A DNA stretch of 64,000 nt from Tuctoria greenei. Its lineage: Eukaryota; Streptophyta; Magnoliopsida; Poales; Poaceae. Below the pieces are notes generated by a model that ran no database searches, was not told the origin of the DNA, and saw only the letters and a program-made list of their open reading frames with translations. This document shows, in pieces, positions 21,427-32,967 of the stretch. The number at the start of each line of letters is the position of its first letter. Position 1 is the stretch's first letter. Both the position numbers and the translations under genes were made by a program. The stretch is taken from the NCBI GenBank assembly GCA_036927565.1, contig JAYESD010000009.1, forward strand, positions 153,348,929 to 153,412,928. The letters run 5' to 3'.

Positions 21427-21726
21427 ATGGAGTTCCCCTTGCCGCACCATATTGTGGTCCTGATCGCGGGGTGGGTTGCCACAACCTCCCTACAGCCCAT
21501 GGACGACCTATCCAGTTTGTGCGCCACCTGCAAGGCCATACACACGGTGTGCTCGGATCGCGCCGTGGGCAGGCACGTGGCGCTGGAGCGGGAGAGCATC
21601 TGGAAACTTAACGGGAGCTACGACGCCCTCGTGGAGCGTCTGAAAATCGTCGGCAACCCTCATGCATGCTACATCACCAGGTTCGACCTCGTCTTCGCGC
21701 ACGGCCGCACGCAGCCGGGCACCCAG
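21427..21726 (+). pseudogene. F-box protein gene, 5' part, interrupted by gypsy element
   Basis: The ATG at 21427 starts a frame with an F-box-like segment (LPHHIVVLIAGWVAT, then MDDLSSLCATCKAIHTVC) and downstream blocks (YDALVERLKIVGNPHACYI). These fit plant F-box proteins similar to the At2g35280 group, which serve as substrate receptors of SCF ubiquitin ligases. The frame runs into the TGATGA that starts the gypsy LTR at 21727, so the apparent stop is made by the insertion. The gene resumes at 33754 after the second copy of the CCCAG duplication. Assignment is by motif and moderately sure. Confidence 0.65.
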
Positions 21727-22586
21727 TGATGAGTACATCACAATGGAGAAACACATTGAAATGCAAGGACCAATCACAAGAGCACGAGCAAGGTTAATAA
21801 ATCAGCAGGTGAACTTGCTCCTAACTTCTTTTGCGTGTGAGTTTGAGAATAGATTGCTATGTGATGATTTAATTGTTATTAGGAATAATGGAGAAGATCA
21901 ACAAGTGAAGGAAATAGGACTTGCGAGTGTGGAGAACCAGCTAGGACGTCCACAAGTTGTTGGAAGCAGTTTACAACTCGGACTCGAGTTCAACTGGAAG
22001 TCCAGGAGTAGTCCACCTTAAAATGTACGCCCAGGAGGCATACAGACTCCATTTTTGACGTTCTACATATGTACGGAAATAGGAGAAGATAAACTTTCCA
22101 ATGGTTCTGATCTTACCTCAAAATTGCTCCGGAGTCATTGGAAACAGTCAAAACAATCCGAGTCCAGATTTCTGTCCAGTGCTGCACCGCCGAATCGAGC
22201 CTTTGGGCCTTGTATCCCGTATGAGTCCATTAGGGACGCATCTAGAAGTGTTTTGGACGAACCCTAGACTTTAAATACTGCAGGAGCCGGTCATATTTGG
22301 TGGGTTTTACTTAGAATAATAATTTCGCCGTTCTACGGTTTGTGAGATCCCAACTTCTCAGTTTCAGATCGTGTCTTCTACGTTCTTGCTTGTGTTCTTG
22401 GTTCACTTGCAGGGATTAGCCTTCTTGGAGAGGTCAAGCGTGTGCCACACGGTTGATAACCAACGGAGCAGTGGTGTAGTAATTGCAGGGGTATTCGAAC
22501 CGCTCGAGTGTCACGGATCATCAACATCGAGTTCTCCACCCCAATCGACTTACCTTTCGAAAGATCGGGTCTAAACCTACTCATCA
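21727..22586 (+). repeat. 5' LTR of the outer gypsy element
   Basis: Starts TGATGAGTA and ends TACTCATCA, a perfect 9-bp terminal inverted repeat. It matches 32886-33748 along its length. It includes a short coding tail of pol (GPITRARARLIN), as in the 3' LTR. The primer binding site TGGTATCAGA starts two bases after the LTR end, at 22589. Confidence 0.9.
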
Positions 22587-22598
22587 ATTGGTATCAGA

Positions 22599-23827
22599 TT
22601 TCCAGGTTGCCCATGATGTATCTTAGTTTTCCTTCCGTTAGATCGATTTTGGTTTGTGCCTAGAGTCCAAAAAAAGGGCACAAAAAGAATTAGATTGTTT
22701 TTACCGCTTCCTAGACTATAGTGCCTGTAGTTTCGTTTTTCAGTTTGCATTGTTGAGTCTGCATTCGTGTTGTCGAGTCTTGTTGCTGGTTTAGCTTTGT
22801 GTTTTGGGTCCTATTTATCGTGTTTCGTCCTTGTTTTCTTGCTGTTCGATACCTATTCTACAATCCCTAAATAACAAACCGATCCACCACGTTCATCGGT
22901 TTGCCCTAGCTATCCGCCTTGCGTCAACTCCCGCATCGTCAGCCCTAGATTATGTGACAAACCTTTGTGCCACTCATACTTGAATCATCACACACCACCC
23001 TATTAGTTGCTGTGCAAAGTCCCGATCGTTTTCATATCCGATTGTGAGTTCTGTTCTCAAACCGAGTTGAAATCAACATCCAAAACTCGTAACTCGGACA
23101 ACCTACCTTAAAACGGTCATAACTTTCGCATATGAACTCGAAATCGGGCGATTTTTTTTCAAATTCCTCTACGCAAAATCATAGTCGCGTGCGGCAAAAT
23201 TAGATTGCCCAAATTCCCCTCGGAAGATAGGCTATCCGACCTCCGATGTCTCAGCACGAATTTTAAAGAATCTTCCTAATTTTCTATAGGCCGCATATTA
23301 CATCCAATTGAGCTACAAATTTGTGTGCTTCTTATCCTCATGCTCCCGAGTAAAGAAAAAATATCAAAAAAATATTACAAAAAAGAAAAATTGTGAAGAG
23401 CACGCATATTAAATCAATTGGCCTATACCACTTGGTGCTATATTTTTGGCTATATCATTCTGTCTTTCTTTTGCCTTGATACTTCCTTGTGTTGTGCTAG
23501 GCCCTAGGGCACTTGGTTGACCAGCAACAATTTCCTACATTGAATACTTATTTAGCTTTGTTTACTGTTAACGATTTTCTGCTTATTAGCCACCATATTA
23601 TGCCATCCAAGCTTCACCTTTCTCTTGAGCATAATAGGTACCTTTGCGATCACCCCACACTTCATTGGTTCATATCACCATCCACACCACCTATTGTGTC
23701 GGTAAGAACACTTGTAAGAGCGTGGTAAGACGCTTGAGAGAGAGAGATTGTTTTCCTCCACCTTTCACATTGTCACTGTAGTTGATAGGGATAACAAATT
23801 TTTGTTGTCTTTTATTTCCTACTAACA
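22599..23827 (+). other. 5' leader of the outer gypsy element
   Basis: Untranslated leader between primer site and gag. GTAAGAACACTTGTAAGAGC at about 23,701 lies in a block that recurs in the inner element at about 26,597, so it may hold a conserved splice donor or packaging signal. No gene. Confidence 0.5.
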
Positions 23828-24616
23828 ATGGTAGGAGAAGACAATGATGACGAATGTGTTCTACATGCTGAGTTACATGATATGATGAAGACCACGACAA
23901 ATATGTTCGACAAATACAATGCATCAACAGAGGAGTCATTGGCGAACTTGACTCGCCAACTTGATGGCCTTGCTCTATGGATGAATACTTTTGAGGCTCG
24001 GTTGCCTCTCGCTGGAAGACATGAAGACAATCCTTATGATGATATGGAAGATCACAATAATCAGCCAAGACTGCCACTTTATCGTCGAGGTATGGGAGGT
24101 AATAATCATAACAATTATAATCATCCTCCTGATGATCCTTTTGCTAAAGTGAAATTTACTATACCCTCTTTTCTGGTGCTTATGATGTTGAGGCTTATCT
24201 TGATTGGGAGATGATAGTAGAGCAAAATTTTAATTCCCATCTTGTTACTAAACAACATAGAGTTCGTCAAGCCACTAGTGAGTTTAAGGATTTTGCTATC
24301 ATATGGTGGAATGAACTTGTTAAAACTAGAACTGATCCTCCAACATGGGATAGATTAAAGGAAGCTATGCGTTTTGGATTTGTTCCTCCATCTTTTCAGC
24401 GGGACCTTCGCAAAAATTGCAGCGCTTTGACCAAGGCAACATGTCTGTAGAGGAGTATTATCAAGAGTTACAAAAGGGTATGCTGCGTTGTGGGGTAGTA
24501 GAGGACATGGATGATAAAATAGCTCGTTTTTAGGGGGGGGGGTTGAGGCGTGAAATTCAGGACATTATTGATTACAAGGAATATGATACTGTTAATAGAT
24601 TGTTTCAGCTTGCTAT
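23828..24616 (+). pseudogene. gag of the outer gypsy element, first part
   Basis: From the ATG at 23828 the product has a coiled-coil-like N-terminus and the capsid-type segment FAIIWWNELVKTR, then PPTWDRLKEAMR and, in another frame, IQDIIDYKEYDTVNRLFQLA. Frame changes occur near 24,170, 24,420 and 24,530, the last beside a run of G. The frame is interrupted at 24616 by the inner element and resumes at 29145 with LAEKEL. Confidence 0.75.
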
Positions 24617-25523
24617 TAATGAGGACATCACTCCTATGCATATACACAACACTCTATTCAACATACAAGATGCAATCAATAGGATTCACACACACCAATT
24701 AATTTCAGAGGTGAGCTCGTTCTTATATGTTTCCTTATATATTTTAAGAATAGATTGTTACCTAATGACTTAATTGTAATTATGATCCATGAAGAAGTTA
24801 AACGAGTAATTGGAGAAAGATTTAGAGGCGTGGAGGACCAGAGGATATGTTCAAAGATGATGGAAACCGACTCCAACTCAAAATCGTGTCCAACTTAGAG
24901 TCCAGGAGCAGTACGCGCTAAAACAGACGTCCATGACGCATACGAACTCCTTTTTGGATGTTATACATATGCAGGGAAAGGGGAGAGGATAACATTTCCA
25001 ATGGATCTAGTACCATATCAAACTTCCGTCGGAGTCAACTACAATCGTCAAAACAAAATCAAGTTCAGAATCTGTCAGGGTGCTGCGCCACCGTATTGGG
25101 CCATTGGGCCTTGTATCAAGTCTAAGTCCATTATTTTCGTATCTTAGGGTTAGGTAACGACCCAAACACCCCCTTGTACATCCTACCACTTATATATACT
25201 CCATAGTAGCCACCATGAGCAATTGGGTTTTGCTTAGATTAATAATATCGCCGTTTATCGGTTTGTGAAACCCCAATTCAACAATTTCAGATTGCTTCTT
25301 CTACGTTCTTGCTTGTGTTCTCGGTTGCACTTGCATGGATTAGCCTTCTTGGTGAGGTCAATCGTGTGAAGCACAATTGATAACCAACGGAGCGGTGGTG
25401 TAGTGATTGCAGGGGCTGTTCGTGTTCTACTCGAGAGCCTCAGATCATCAACGTCGAGATCTCCACATCAATCGACTTATCCATTACCTTTCGGAAGATC
25501 GGGTCTAAACCTTTTTCTTATCA
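24617..25523 (+). repeat. 5' LTR of the inner non-autonomous element
   Basis: It begins TAATGAGG where the partner LTR has TGATGAGG, a change of the terminal TG to TA. TATATATA near 25,190 is the likely TATA element. It ends TTATCA, followed by the primer site at 25526. Confidence 0.85.
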
Positions 25524-25535
25524 ATTGGTATCAGA

Positions 25536-26722
25536 TTTCAAGGTTACCTGTTAGGTAATTCATCTATCCATTACATTAGTTTTGTTTTTCATACCTAGAG
25601 TCCACAAAAAAGCCACAAAAAACTTGCAGTTTAGCAAATCTGTTCATTACTTTGTCCAAACCACCATTGAGCCTTTGCAACTTTCATTTTCAGTTTAGTT
25701 TTGTTAAGTTTGTGTCCGTTGTTGAGTCATATTGCTGGTTTAGAAAGTGTTTTTGGTCTTAGTTTGAGTTTTGCATTGTATTGATTCATCCTCTTGAATC
25801 ACGTCATCACGTCCAGATTAGATTTATCTCTGCCCAGTTTGGTATTTTCATCACATCTCACTCATACAAACTCGGATTTTGGAGTTCTTGTACTTTATGG
25901 AAATATTAAGAAGTTCTCTACAACTTTCGTATTCATAGGGTTCCCAATAAACAGAGATATCACTGTCAAAAGTGCATTAGATCTGAATCTGTTCTCGACT
26001 TAGAATTTCTGAATAGTCTGTATATCGGGGACAATATCTCCTATTGTTCTTGTCCGAAATAGGTCTTCCATATATTTAAATTAAAGAGGAGATATATATC
26101 TACAATCTTTCTGTTGTAAGTTTTTCTATTTAGAGCTTCTAAGTGTGCCTATTTGTCCTTGGAAGATTGAGCAGAAAATCTGCGACAGACACACGAGATA
26201 TCTTTGATTGGGTTTTATTGTGTTCTCCTTTTGTAGCACATTATGAGAAAAGAAAGACAAAAGAAAAAGGCAAGTGAAAAAAAGATACAAAATCCGCAAA
26301 AAAAAATAGGAGAAAAAAAACAAAAATAGAAGTGCTTGCATCCTTTGTGTCATCTAGTTTTGTCTCATGTTTTGCTTGCTTGAACTACTAGGAACACATT
26401 TAGGCCAATAACTTTGATAAGTACTTTGGACACTTATTCAACTTTACTATCTGATTTCATTGTTGCTAATACTTGCTACATATAAAGTGCCATCCAAGCT
26501 ACACTTTACTCTTGAGCAGAATCGATACACATTTGCAATCATCCCACACTTCATTGGTTTCATCATACCGGCCACCGTTTGCCACCTGCAGTGTCGGTAA
26601 GAACACTTGTAAGAGCGTGGTAAGACGCTTGAGAGTGTGTGATTCTACTTCCATTTTGTCATTACACTTTTTAGTTGATAGGGATAACATATATTTTTGT
26701 TGTCTTCTGTTTGCTACTAACA
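25536..26722 (+). other. 5' leader of the inner element
   Basis: Untranslated leader. It shares GTAAGAACACTTGTAAGAGC and GGGATAACA blocks with the leader of the outer element. AT-rich, no gene. Confidence 0.5.
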
Positions 26723-27188
26723 ATGTCAGGTAAAAACAAGAATCATGCATTATATGCTGAGATGATTGACATGATGAAGACGACGATGGAGTTGCTCACT
26801 AAAAATCAAACATCAACCAAGGATTCACATGACATTCAGACCACCTTTACAACTCCTTCAACAATAAGTAATTACATTCTTCCATCTTTTTTCTTATGAT
26901 GGTTTTGGTTACGATGAATATATTGCTTGGGAAATAGAGTTGGATAAAATTTTTCGACAATGTCATATGTGCGGGAGGAGAAAAATTAGAAATGTTGCAA
27001 GTGCATTAGTAGGTTGTGCATTAACTTGGTGGAACAATTTAAATGATTTAGAAAAACCTCGAACATGGAAGGATATGAAAATTTGTATGCGAAAAACTTT
27101 TATGAATGTATCTAAATGCAAAGATGAAGTGCATCATTTTGTGGAGAAATTTCTTGTTGTACCTCCTTTTGTGGCTAACATTTTGTAG
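26723..27188 (+). pseudogene. gag-like frame of the inner element
   Basis: The ATG at 26723 starts MSGKNKNHALYAEMIDMMKT, similar to the outer gag start (ELHDMMKTTT). A frame change between 26,899 and 26,940 leads to a capsid-type segment (ALVGCALTWWNNLNDLEKPRTW), then a TAG at 27186-27188. No zinc knuckle was seen. It would supply the particle protein or packaging specificity, by analogy with other non-autonomous LTR elements. Confidence 0.65.
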
Positions 27189-28421
27189 GACACTATAGAA
27201 AAAAATATAGATGATGCAAAAGATAACGGGGCTTTTGACAATACTTGTGAAATTTTAGATGGATCAACTCATAATGCACTTGAAATCACTGCTAAAAATG
27301 GTAAGGCAAAACATTCTACAAATACAGAAGGTGAGAAATTTTTGGATGTTCTGAATTTTTCCACCAATCATGCTATTTTCGAGGAGCAACTATTAGAATC
27401 ATTTATTTATACACCATTGTCACATGTTGATTTTCCCGCTGATCGTTGCGCTAAGAAAGAGTTGTGTGATAATTATATTGTACCTATGCTAGAACAATCA
27501 AATGAATTTGATAATTTATCACTCACTTGTGCTGAAATTAAGCATTCGATCCCAATTACATGTGAAAGGGATGAGCTGAAATTGTTGTCTTCTCTAAATA
27601 CTTTGGGTTATATTGAATTTGACACTCTTTGTGATCTAGATATCATAGAGAAGATAATATTTTTCCAATCTGAATTGCCTTTGTTAAGTAGAAATATTTT
27701 TCATGCTATAGGCAAATATAAACATAGTGGTATGTTTATGGTGCATAAAGTTTACATATGTTCAAATGCGAAAACTCATTTTGTGCTGCAGCAACATGGT
27801 GAAATGAATGGATGCACTAACACTAATAATTCTTTGTCAAGTTTTTCTAGTATTTTTGTCTTGCAGCAGGGACAACATTTAATAGTGGAGCATTGTTCGC
27901 TGCGGTTGTGCAATATGGACAACGCTCATTCTACCCCCAAATCAAGCCTCTTTGCTGGACATACGAGCAAGCCGATGACGGCTTGTCATCAAGAAGGGGG
28001 GAATGATGAGATCAAGCACATTGTCATTGCACATACAAGCATGGAACGATGTTTATTTGTTTGGGATCCTGGCTCGAGTGAATGTGCATGCGTATTTGAT
28101 GAAGAACATAGAGATGGTGCACTATGTCGTCCACCACCTTGGCCTCTTCCTTTCATGCATACAAGAAGATTTGATGGCGTTGCACATATGAACCCACACA
28201 TGAGAGAAGATGAACTTGAGTCGAGGACGACTCCAATTCAAGAAGGGGAGAATGATGAGGACGTCACTCCTATGCATATACACAACACTCTATTCAACAT
28301 ACAAGATGCAATCAATAGGATTCACACACACCAATTAATTTCAGAGGTGAGCTCATTCTTATATGTTTCCTTATATATTTTTGAGAATAGATTGCTACCT
28401 AATGACTTAATTGTGATATGA
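27189..28421 (+). CDS. Long frame of unknown function in the inner element
   Basis: The reading frame of the gag-like part continues without a stop for 411 codons after the TAG at 27186-27188 and ends inside the 3' LTR. There is no ATG at its start, so it was probably the C-terminal part of a longer gag-like protein. It has many Cys and His but no protease (D-S/T-G), polymerase or integrase signature that I can see. Near the end it has DELESRTTPIQEGEN, matching the end of pol in the outer element. Retention of so long a frame in an element that otherwise shows breaks is notable. I do not recognise the central 300 residues. Confidence 0.45.
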   Translation, partial: DTIEKNIDDAKDNGAFDNTCEILDGSTHNALEITAKNGKAKHSTNTEGEKFLDVLNFSTNHAIFEEQLLESFIYTPLSHVDFPADRCAKKELCDNYIVPMLEQSNEFDNLSLTCAEIKHSIPITCERDELKLLSSLNTLGYIEFDTLCDLDIIEKIIFFQSELPLLSRNIFHAIGKYKHSGMFMVHKVYICSNAKTHFVLQQHGEMNGCTNTNNSLSSFSSIFVLQQGQHLIVEHCSLRLCNMDNAHSTPKSSLFAGHTSKPMTACHQEGGNDEIKHIVIAHTSMERCLFVWDPGSSECACVFDEEHRDGALCRPPPWPLPFMHTRRFDGVAHMNPHMREDELESRTTPIQEGENDEDVTPMHIHNTLFNIQDAINRIHTHQLISEVSSFLYVSLYIFENRLLPNDLIVI

Positions 28422-29139
28422 TCCATGAAGAAGTTAAAGGAGTAATTGGAGGAAGATTTAGAGGCGTGGAGGACCCGAGGATACGTTCAAAGAGGATGGA
28501 AACCGACCCCAACTCAAAATCGTGTCCAACTTAGAGTCCAGGAGCAGTATGCACTAAAATGGACGCCCATGATGCATACGAACTCCTTTTTGGACATTCT
28601 ACATATGCACGGAAAGGGGAGAGGATAAAATTTCCAATGGCGCTGGTACCATATCAAAATTCCTTCGGAGTCAACGGCAATCGTCAAAACAAAATCGAGT
28701 TCAGAATCTGTCAGGGTGTTGCGCCACAGTATTGGGCCATTGGGCCTTGTATCAAGTCTAAGTCCATTATTTTCGTATCTTAGGGTTCGCTCACGACCCC
28801 AACACCCCCTTGGATGTCCTCCCACCTATATATACTTCATAGTAGCCGCCATGAACAATTGGGTTTTGCTTAGATTAATAATATCGCCGTTTATCGGTTT
28901 GTGAAACCCCAATTCAGCAATTTCAGATTGCTTCTTTTACGTTCTTGCTTATGTTCTCAGTTGCACTTGCAGGGATTAGCCTTCTTGGCGAGGTCAATCG
29001 TGTGAAGCACGGTTGATAACCAACAGAGTGGTGGTGTAGTGATTGCAGGGGTTGTTCGTGTTCTACTCGAGAGCCTCAGATCATCAATCGACTTATCCAT
29101 TACCTTTCAGAAGATCGGGCCTAAACCTTTTTCTTATCA
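28253..29139 (+). repeat. 3' LTR of the inner non-autonomous element
   Basis: Starts TGATGAGGAC after a polypurine tract and ends CTTATCA before the GCTAT duplication. Closely matches 24617-25523. Confidence 0.9.
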
Positions 29140-29144
29140 GCTAT

Positions 29145-30100
29145 GTTGGCAGAAAAAGAATTGTAGGGCCGACAACAACAGCAACAACGCACAAGGAGCA
29201 ACTTCATACCGCGTTCGATGCCCACACCATCTAAAACAGCACCATCTTCGACCCCCCGTGCAACGACTACACCATCCAATGGCGGCGAATGAACTAGCTG
29301 CTCCACCTTCTCGCGTGCCGGAGGTCAGCAAGGCGACATCATTCAAGCCTTCGTCGTCCACTCCTTCTACGAGTCGTACTTCCGACATTAAGTGTCACCG
29401 CTACCAGGGACCTGGTCATATGATGAGAGATTCCCCGAGCAAACGAGCATACATAGCACGCGACGATGGCAGGTATGATAGTACTTTGGATGTTGAAGAT
29501 GAATATTATCTTGCTACTAACTTTACATATCCAAATGACGAACATATCGAAGAAGAGGTACTTGGTGCAGTGGCGACGGAGAACTATAGGAGCATCATTG
29601 TGCAGTGTGCCTTGAGCTCCAAAGTGGAGACCGACGACAAGCTACAACGACACGACCTCTTCCACATGTTTCTCATCGTAAAGGACTACCGTGTACACAC
29701 TATAATTGATGGAGGTAGCTGCAATAACTTGGTGAACACGGACATCGTCAAGAAACTTGGTTTGACAACAAGAGCACATCCTCATCCGTACCACATTCAA
29801 TGGTTAAAAAACAGCGGTAAGGTTCGGGTAACACAAACAAGGAGAATACATTTTTCAATTGGTTCTTACCATGATTTTGCTGATTTTGATGTCGTTCCTA
29901 TGGATGCTTGTTCTCTTTTATTGGGTCATCCTTGGGAATTTGATACAGATGCTATTCATCATGGTAGAACTAATAAATATACTCTCATGCATAAGGGAAA
30001 GAAAATCACTTTGCTCCCCATGACTCCTGCTGAAATTGTGCATTTTGAGAAGAGTAAAATTCATGATGACAAAGCAACAAAATTAGAATCTGAAAAATAG
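29145..30100 (+). pseudogene. gag end and protease of the outer gypsy element
   Basis: Immediately after the GCTAT duplication the gag frame resumes (LAEKEL) and meets a TAG at 29164-29166. After a frame change near 29,280 comes a zinc-knuckle-like CHRYQGPGHMMRDSPS, in which two of the three Cys of the usual CCHC pattern are lost. A long stretch follows with the aspartic-protease motif HTIIDGGSCNNLVN and LLLGHPWEFD. It stops at 30098-30100. Loss of the knuckle cysteines suggests decay before or after insertion. Confidence 0.75.
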
Positions 30101-32967
30101 CAAGTCATTAAGTTAAAATCACCATCGTTGCTTGCAACTAAATCTGACCTTGCTGATTTATTCGATGCTAAGGGGATGTGCTATGCTTTAGTTTGCAAAG
30201 ATGCTATGTTTTCACTTCATGAATTGTCTATTGCATTGCCCCCTGCTGTTGCTAACCTTTTGCAGGAGTTTGAGGATGTGTTTTCCTCCGAGATACCCCT
30301 GGTTTACCACCGATGAGAGGCATTGAACACAAGATTGATTTGATTCCAGGAGAAAGTTTGCCAAATCGTGCAGTATACAGGGCGAACCCACGGGAAACTA
30401 AGGAAATTCAGTGACTAGTCCAAGATCTTTTGGACCGCGGGTACATTCGTGAAAGCCTTAGGCCTTGCTCTATTCCTGTTCTTTTGGTTCTTAAGAAAGA
30501 AGGTAGTTGGCGCATGTGTGTTGATTGTCGAGCGATTAATAACATCACCATTCGATATTGTTATCCTATTCCTCGCTTAGATGACATGCTTGATGAATTG
30601 AGTGGTGCTATCATATTCACAAAAATTGACTTGCGTAGTGGTTATCACCAAATTAGAATGGCACTAGGAGATGAATGAAAAACTGCATTTAAAACCAAGT
30701 TTGGACTTTATGAGTGGTTAGTCATGCCTTTTGGTTTAACTAATGCACCCAACACCTTTATGCGATTAATGAACGAGGTTTTACGTGCTTTCATTGGACA
30801 ATTTGTGGTGGTTTACTTAGATGATATCCTCATTTACAGCAAGTCATATGATGAACATCTTGATCATTTACGTGCTATTTTTATTGTTTTGAGAGATGCA
30901 CGTTTGTTTGGTAACCTCGAAAAGTGCGTCTTTTGCAACAATCGAGTCTCGTTTCTTGGCTATGTCATTTCCTCACAGAGAATTGAGATGGATGAGGCAA
31001 AAATTGAGGCAATCACCAGCTGGCCAGCCCCAACAACCGTCACGCAGGTTCATAGTTTTCTTGGTCTTGCAGGTTTTTATCGGCGTTTTGTGCAGGATTT
31101 CAGCACCATTGCAGCACCTCTACATGAGCTAACGAAGAAGGGAGTGCCGTCTCGATAGGGCGAACAGCAGCAACAAGCTTTTGATGCTCTCAAATCGAAG
31201 CTTACACAAGCACCATTGCTACAACTTCCTGTTTTTGACAAGACCTTTGAGCTAGAATGCGATGATAGCGGTATTGGTATTGGAGGCGTTCTCATACAAG
31301 GAGGTAAACCCGTTGCTTCCTTTAGTGAAAAACTCCATGGTCCTTCTCTGAATTATTCTACTTATGATAAGGAATTGTATGCCTTAGTACGAGTATTACA
31401 AACTTGGCAACATTATCTTTGGTCTAAGGAGATTGTCATACATTCCGATCATGAATCATTGAAGTATCTTAAGTGTCAAACCAATTTGAATAAACGACAT
31501 GCTAAATGGATTGAGTTCATAGAGTCGTTTCCATACATCATTAAACATAAGAAAGGGAAGGAAAATGTCACTGCCGATGCATTATCTAGACGTTATACCA
31601 TACTGTCCCAACTTGATCATAAAATCTTTGGTTTAGAAACAATAAAAGCATTATATCATACTGCTTTGGACTTCCAATATGCTTTTGAAAATTGTAGAGA
31701 AGGAAGAACTTGGAATAAATATGTGGTGCGAGAGGGTCTCCTCTATCGTGCTAACAAGCTATGTGTTCCAGCTAGCTCCGTTCGTCTATTCCTTTTGCAG
31801 GAAGCACATGGAGGAGGTTTGATGGGACATTTTGGAGTGAAGAAAACTGAAGATGTGTTGTCCACACACTTCTTTTGGCCGAAGATGAGGCGTGATGTTG
31901 AGCGCTACGTGTCACGATGCACTACTTGTAATAAAACTAAGTCTCGCCTTAACCCACATAGTCTTTATATGCCTCTTCCTGTTCCTAGTGTACCTTGGGA
32001 GGATATTTCTATGGACTTTGTTTTGGGATTGCCTAGGACTAAGAGGGGGAGAGATAGTATTTTTGTAGTTGTTGATCGTTTCTCCAAAATAGCACACTTT
32101 ATACCTTGTCATAAGAATGATAATGCCTCACACATTGCTGATTTATTTATGACAGAAATTGTTAGTTTACATGGTGTGCCAAATACCATTGTTTCTGATA
32201 GTGATGCAAAAAATTTAAGTCATTTTTGGAGAACTTTGTGGTATAAATTGGGAACCAAGTTGCTGTTTTCAACTACATGTCACCCAGAAACGGATGGACA
32301 AACCGAGGTAGTTAATCGTACTTTATCCACTATGTTGCGGGTTGTCTTGAAAACAAATTTGAAGTTGTGGGAGGAGTGTTTACCACATATAGAATTTGCT
32401 TACAACAGATCCATTCACTCCACGACAAAGGTAAGTCCATTCCAGTTAGTGTATGGTTTCAATACCCGTGCTCCTATTGATTTACTACCTTTGCTTCCTT
32501 CTGAAACTATAAATTTGGATTCTACACAATGATCTGAATTCATTCTTAATATGCATAAAACTACAAAGAAAAATATTGAAATGATGAATGAGAAGTACAA
32601 GATTGCAGGTAGTAAAGGTAGAAAAGAAGTAAAACTTGAATCGGGTGATTTTGTGTGGTTACATTTGAGAAAAGAGCGATTCCCCGACTTGGGAAAATAT
32701 AAACTTATGCCACGAGCTGCTGGTCCTATTAAGATTGTTGAAAAGATTAATGATAATGCATATAAGCTTGAATTGCCTCCCGATTTTGGGGTTAGTCCTA
32801 CATTTAACATTTCAAATTTGCGACCATACTTGGGAGAAGAAGATGAACTTGAGTCGAGGACGAATCCAATTCAAGAGGGGAAGGATGATGAGGACATCAC
32901 AACAACGGAGACACACATTGAAATGCAAGGACCAATCACAAGAGCACAAGCAAGGTTAATAAATTAG
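30101..32967 (+). pseudogene. pol (RT, RNase H, integrase) of the outer gypsy element
   Basis: Reverse transcriptase: LRSGYHQIRM, MPFGLTNAP and the catalytic YLDD at about 30,814. RNase H: ELECDDSGIGIGGVL. Integrase: a His-His-Cys-Cys finger (AHGGGLMGHFG ... CTTCNKTKS), first Asp in SMDFVLGLP, second in IVSDSDAKNLSHFW and Glu in PETDGQTEVVNRT. The end has LPPDFGVSPTFNISNLRPYLG and reads into the 3' LTR to 32967. Breaks: a frame change between 30,316 and 30,430, TGA at 30676-30678, TAG at 31156-31158 and TGA at 32530-32532. The normal enzyme copies RNA into DNA and inserts it; this copy cannot make it whole. Confidence 0.85.

Larger units (their letters stand above)
24617..29139 (+). mobile_element. 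Non-autonomous gypsy element nested in gag
   Basis: LTR copies at 24617-25523 (907 bases) and 28253-29139 (887 bases) end in CTTATCA and start TAATGAGGAC or TGATGAGGAC. GCTAT lies on both sides (24612-24616 and 29140-29144), a perfect 5-bp duplication. The primer site TGGTATCAGA is at 25526 and a polypurine tract (AGAAGGGGAGAA) lies just before 28253. Inside there is a gag-like frame and one long frame of unknown function but no protease, polymerase or integrase. The leader, LTR ends and the end of its frame (EDELESRTTPIQEGEN) resemble the outer element, so it probably depended on enzymes of that family. Confidence 0.9.
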
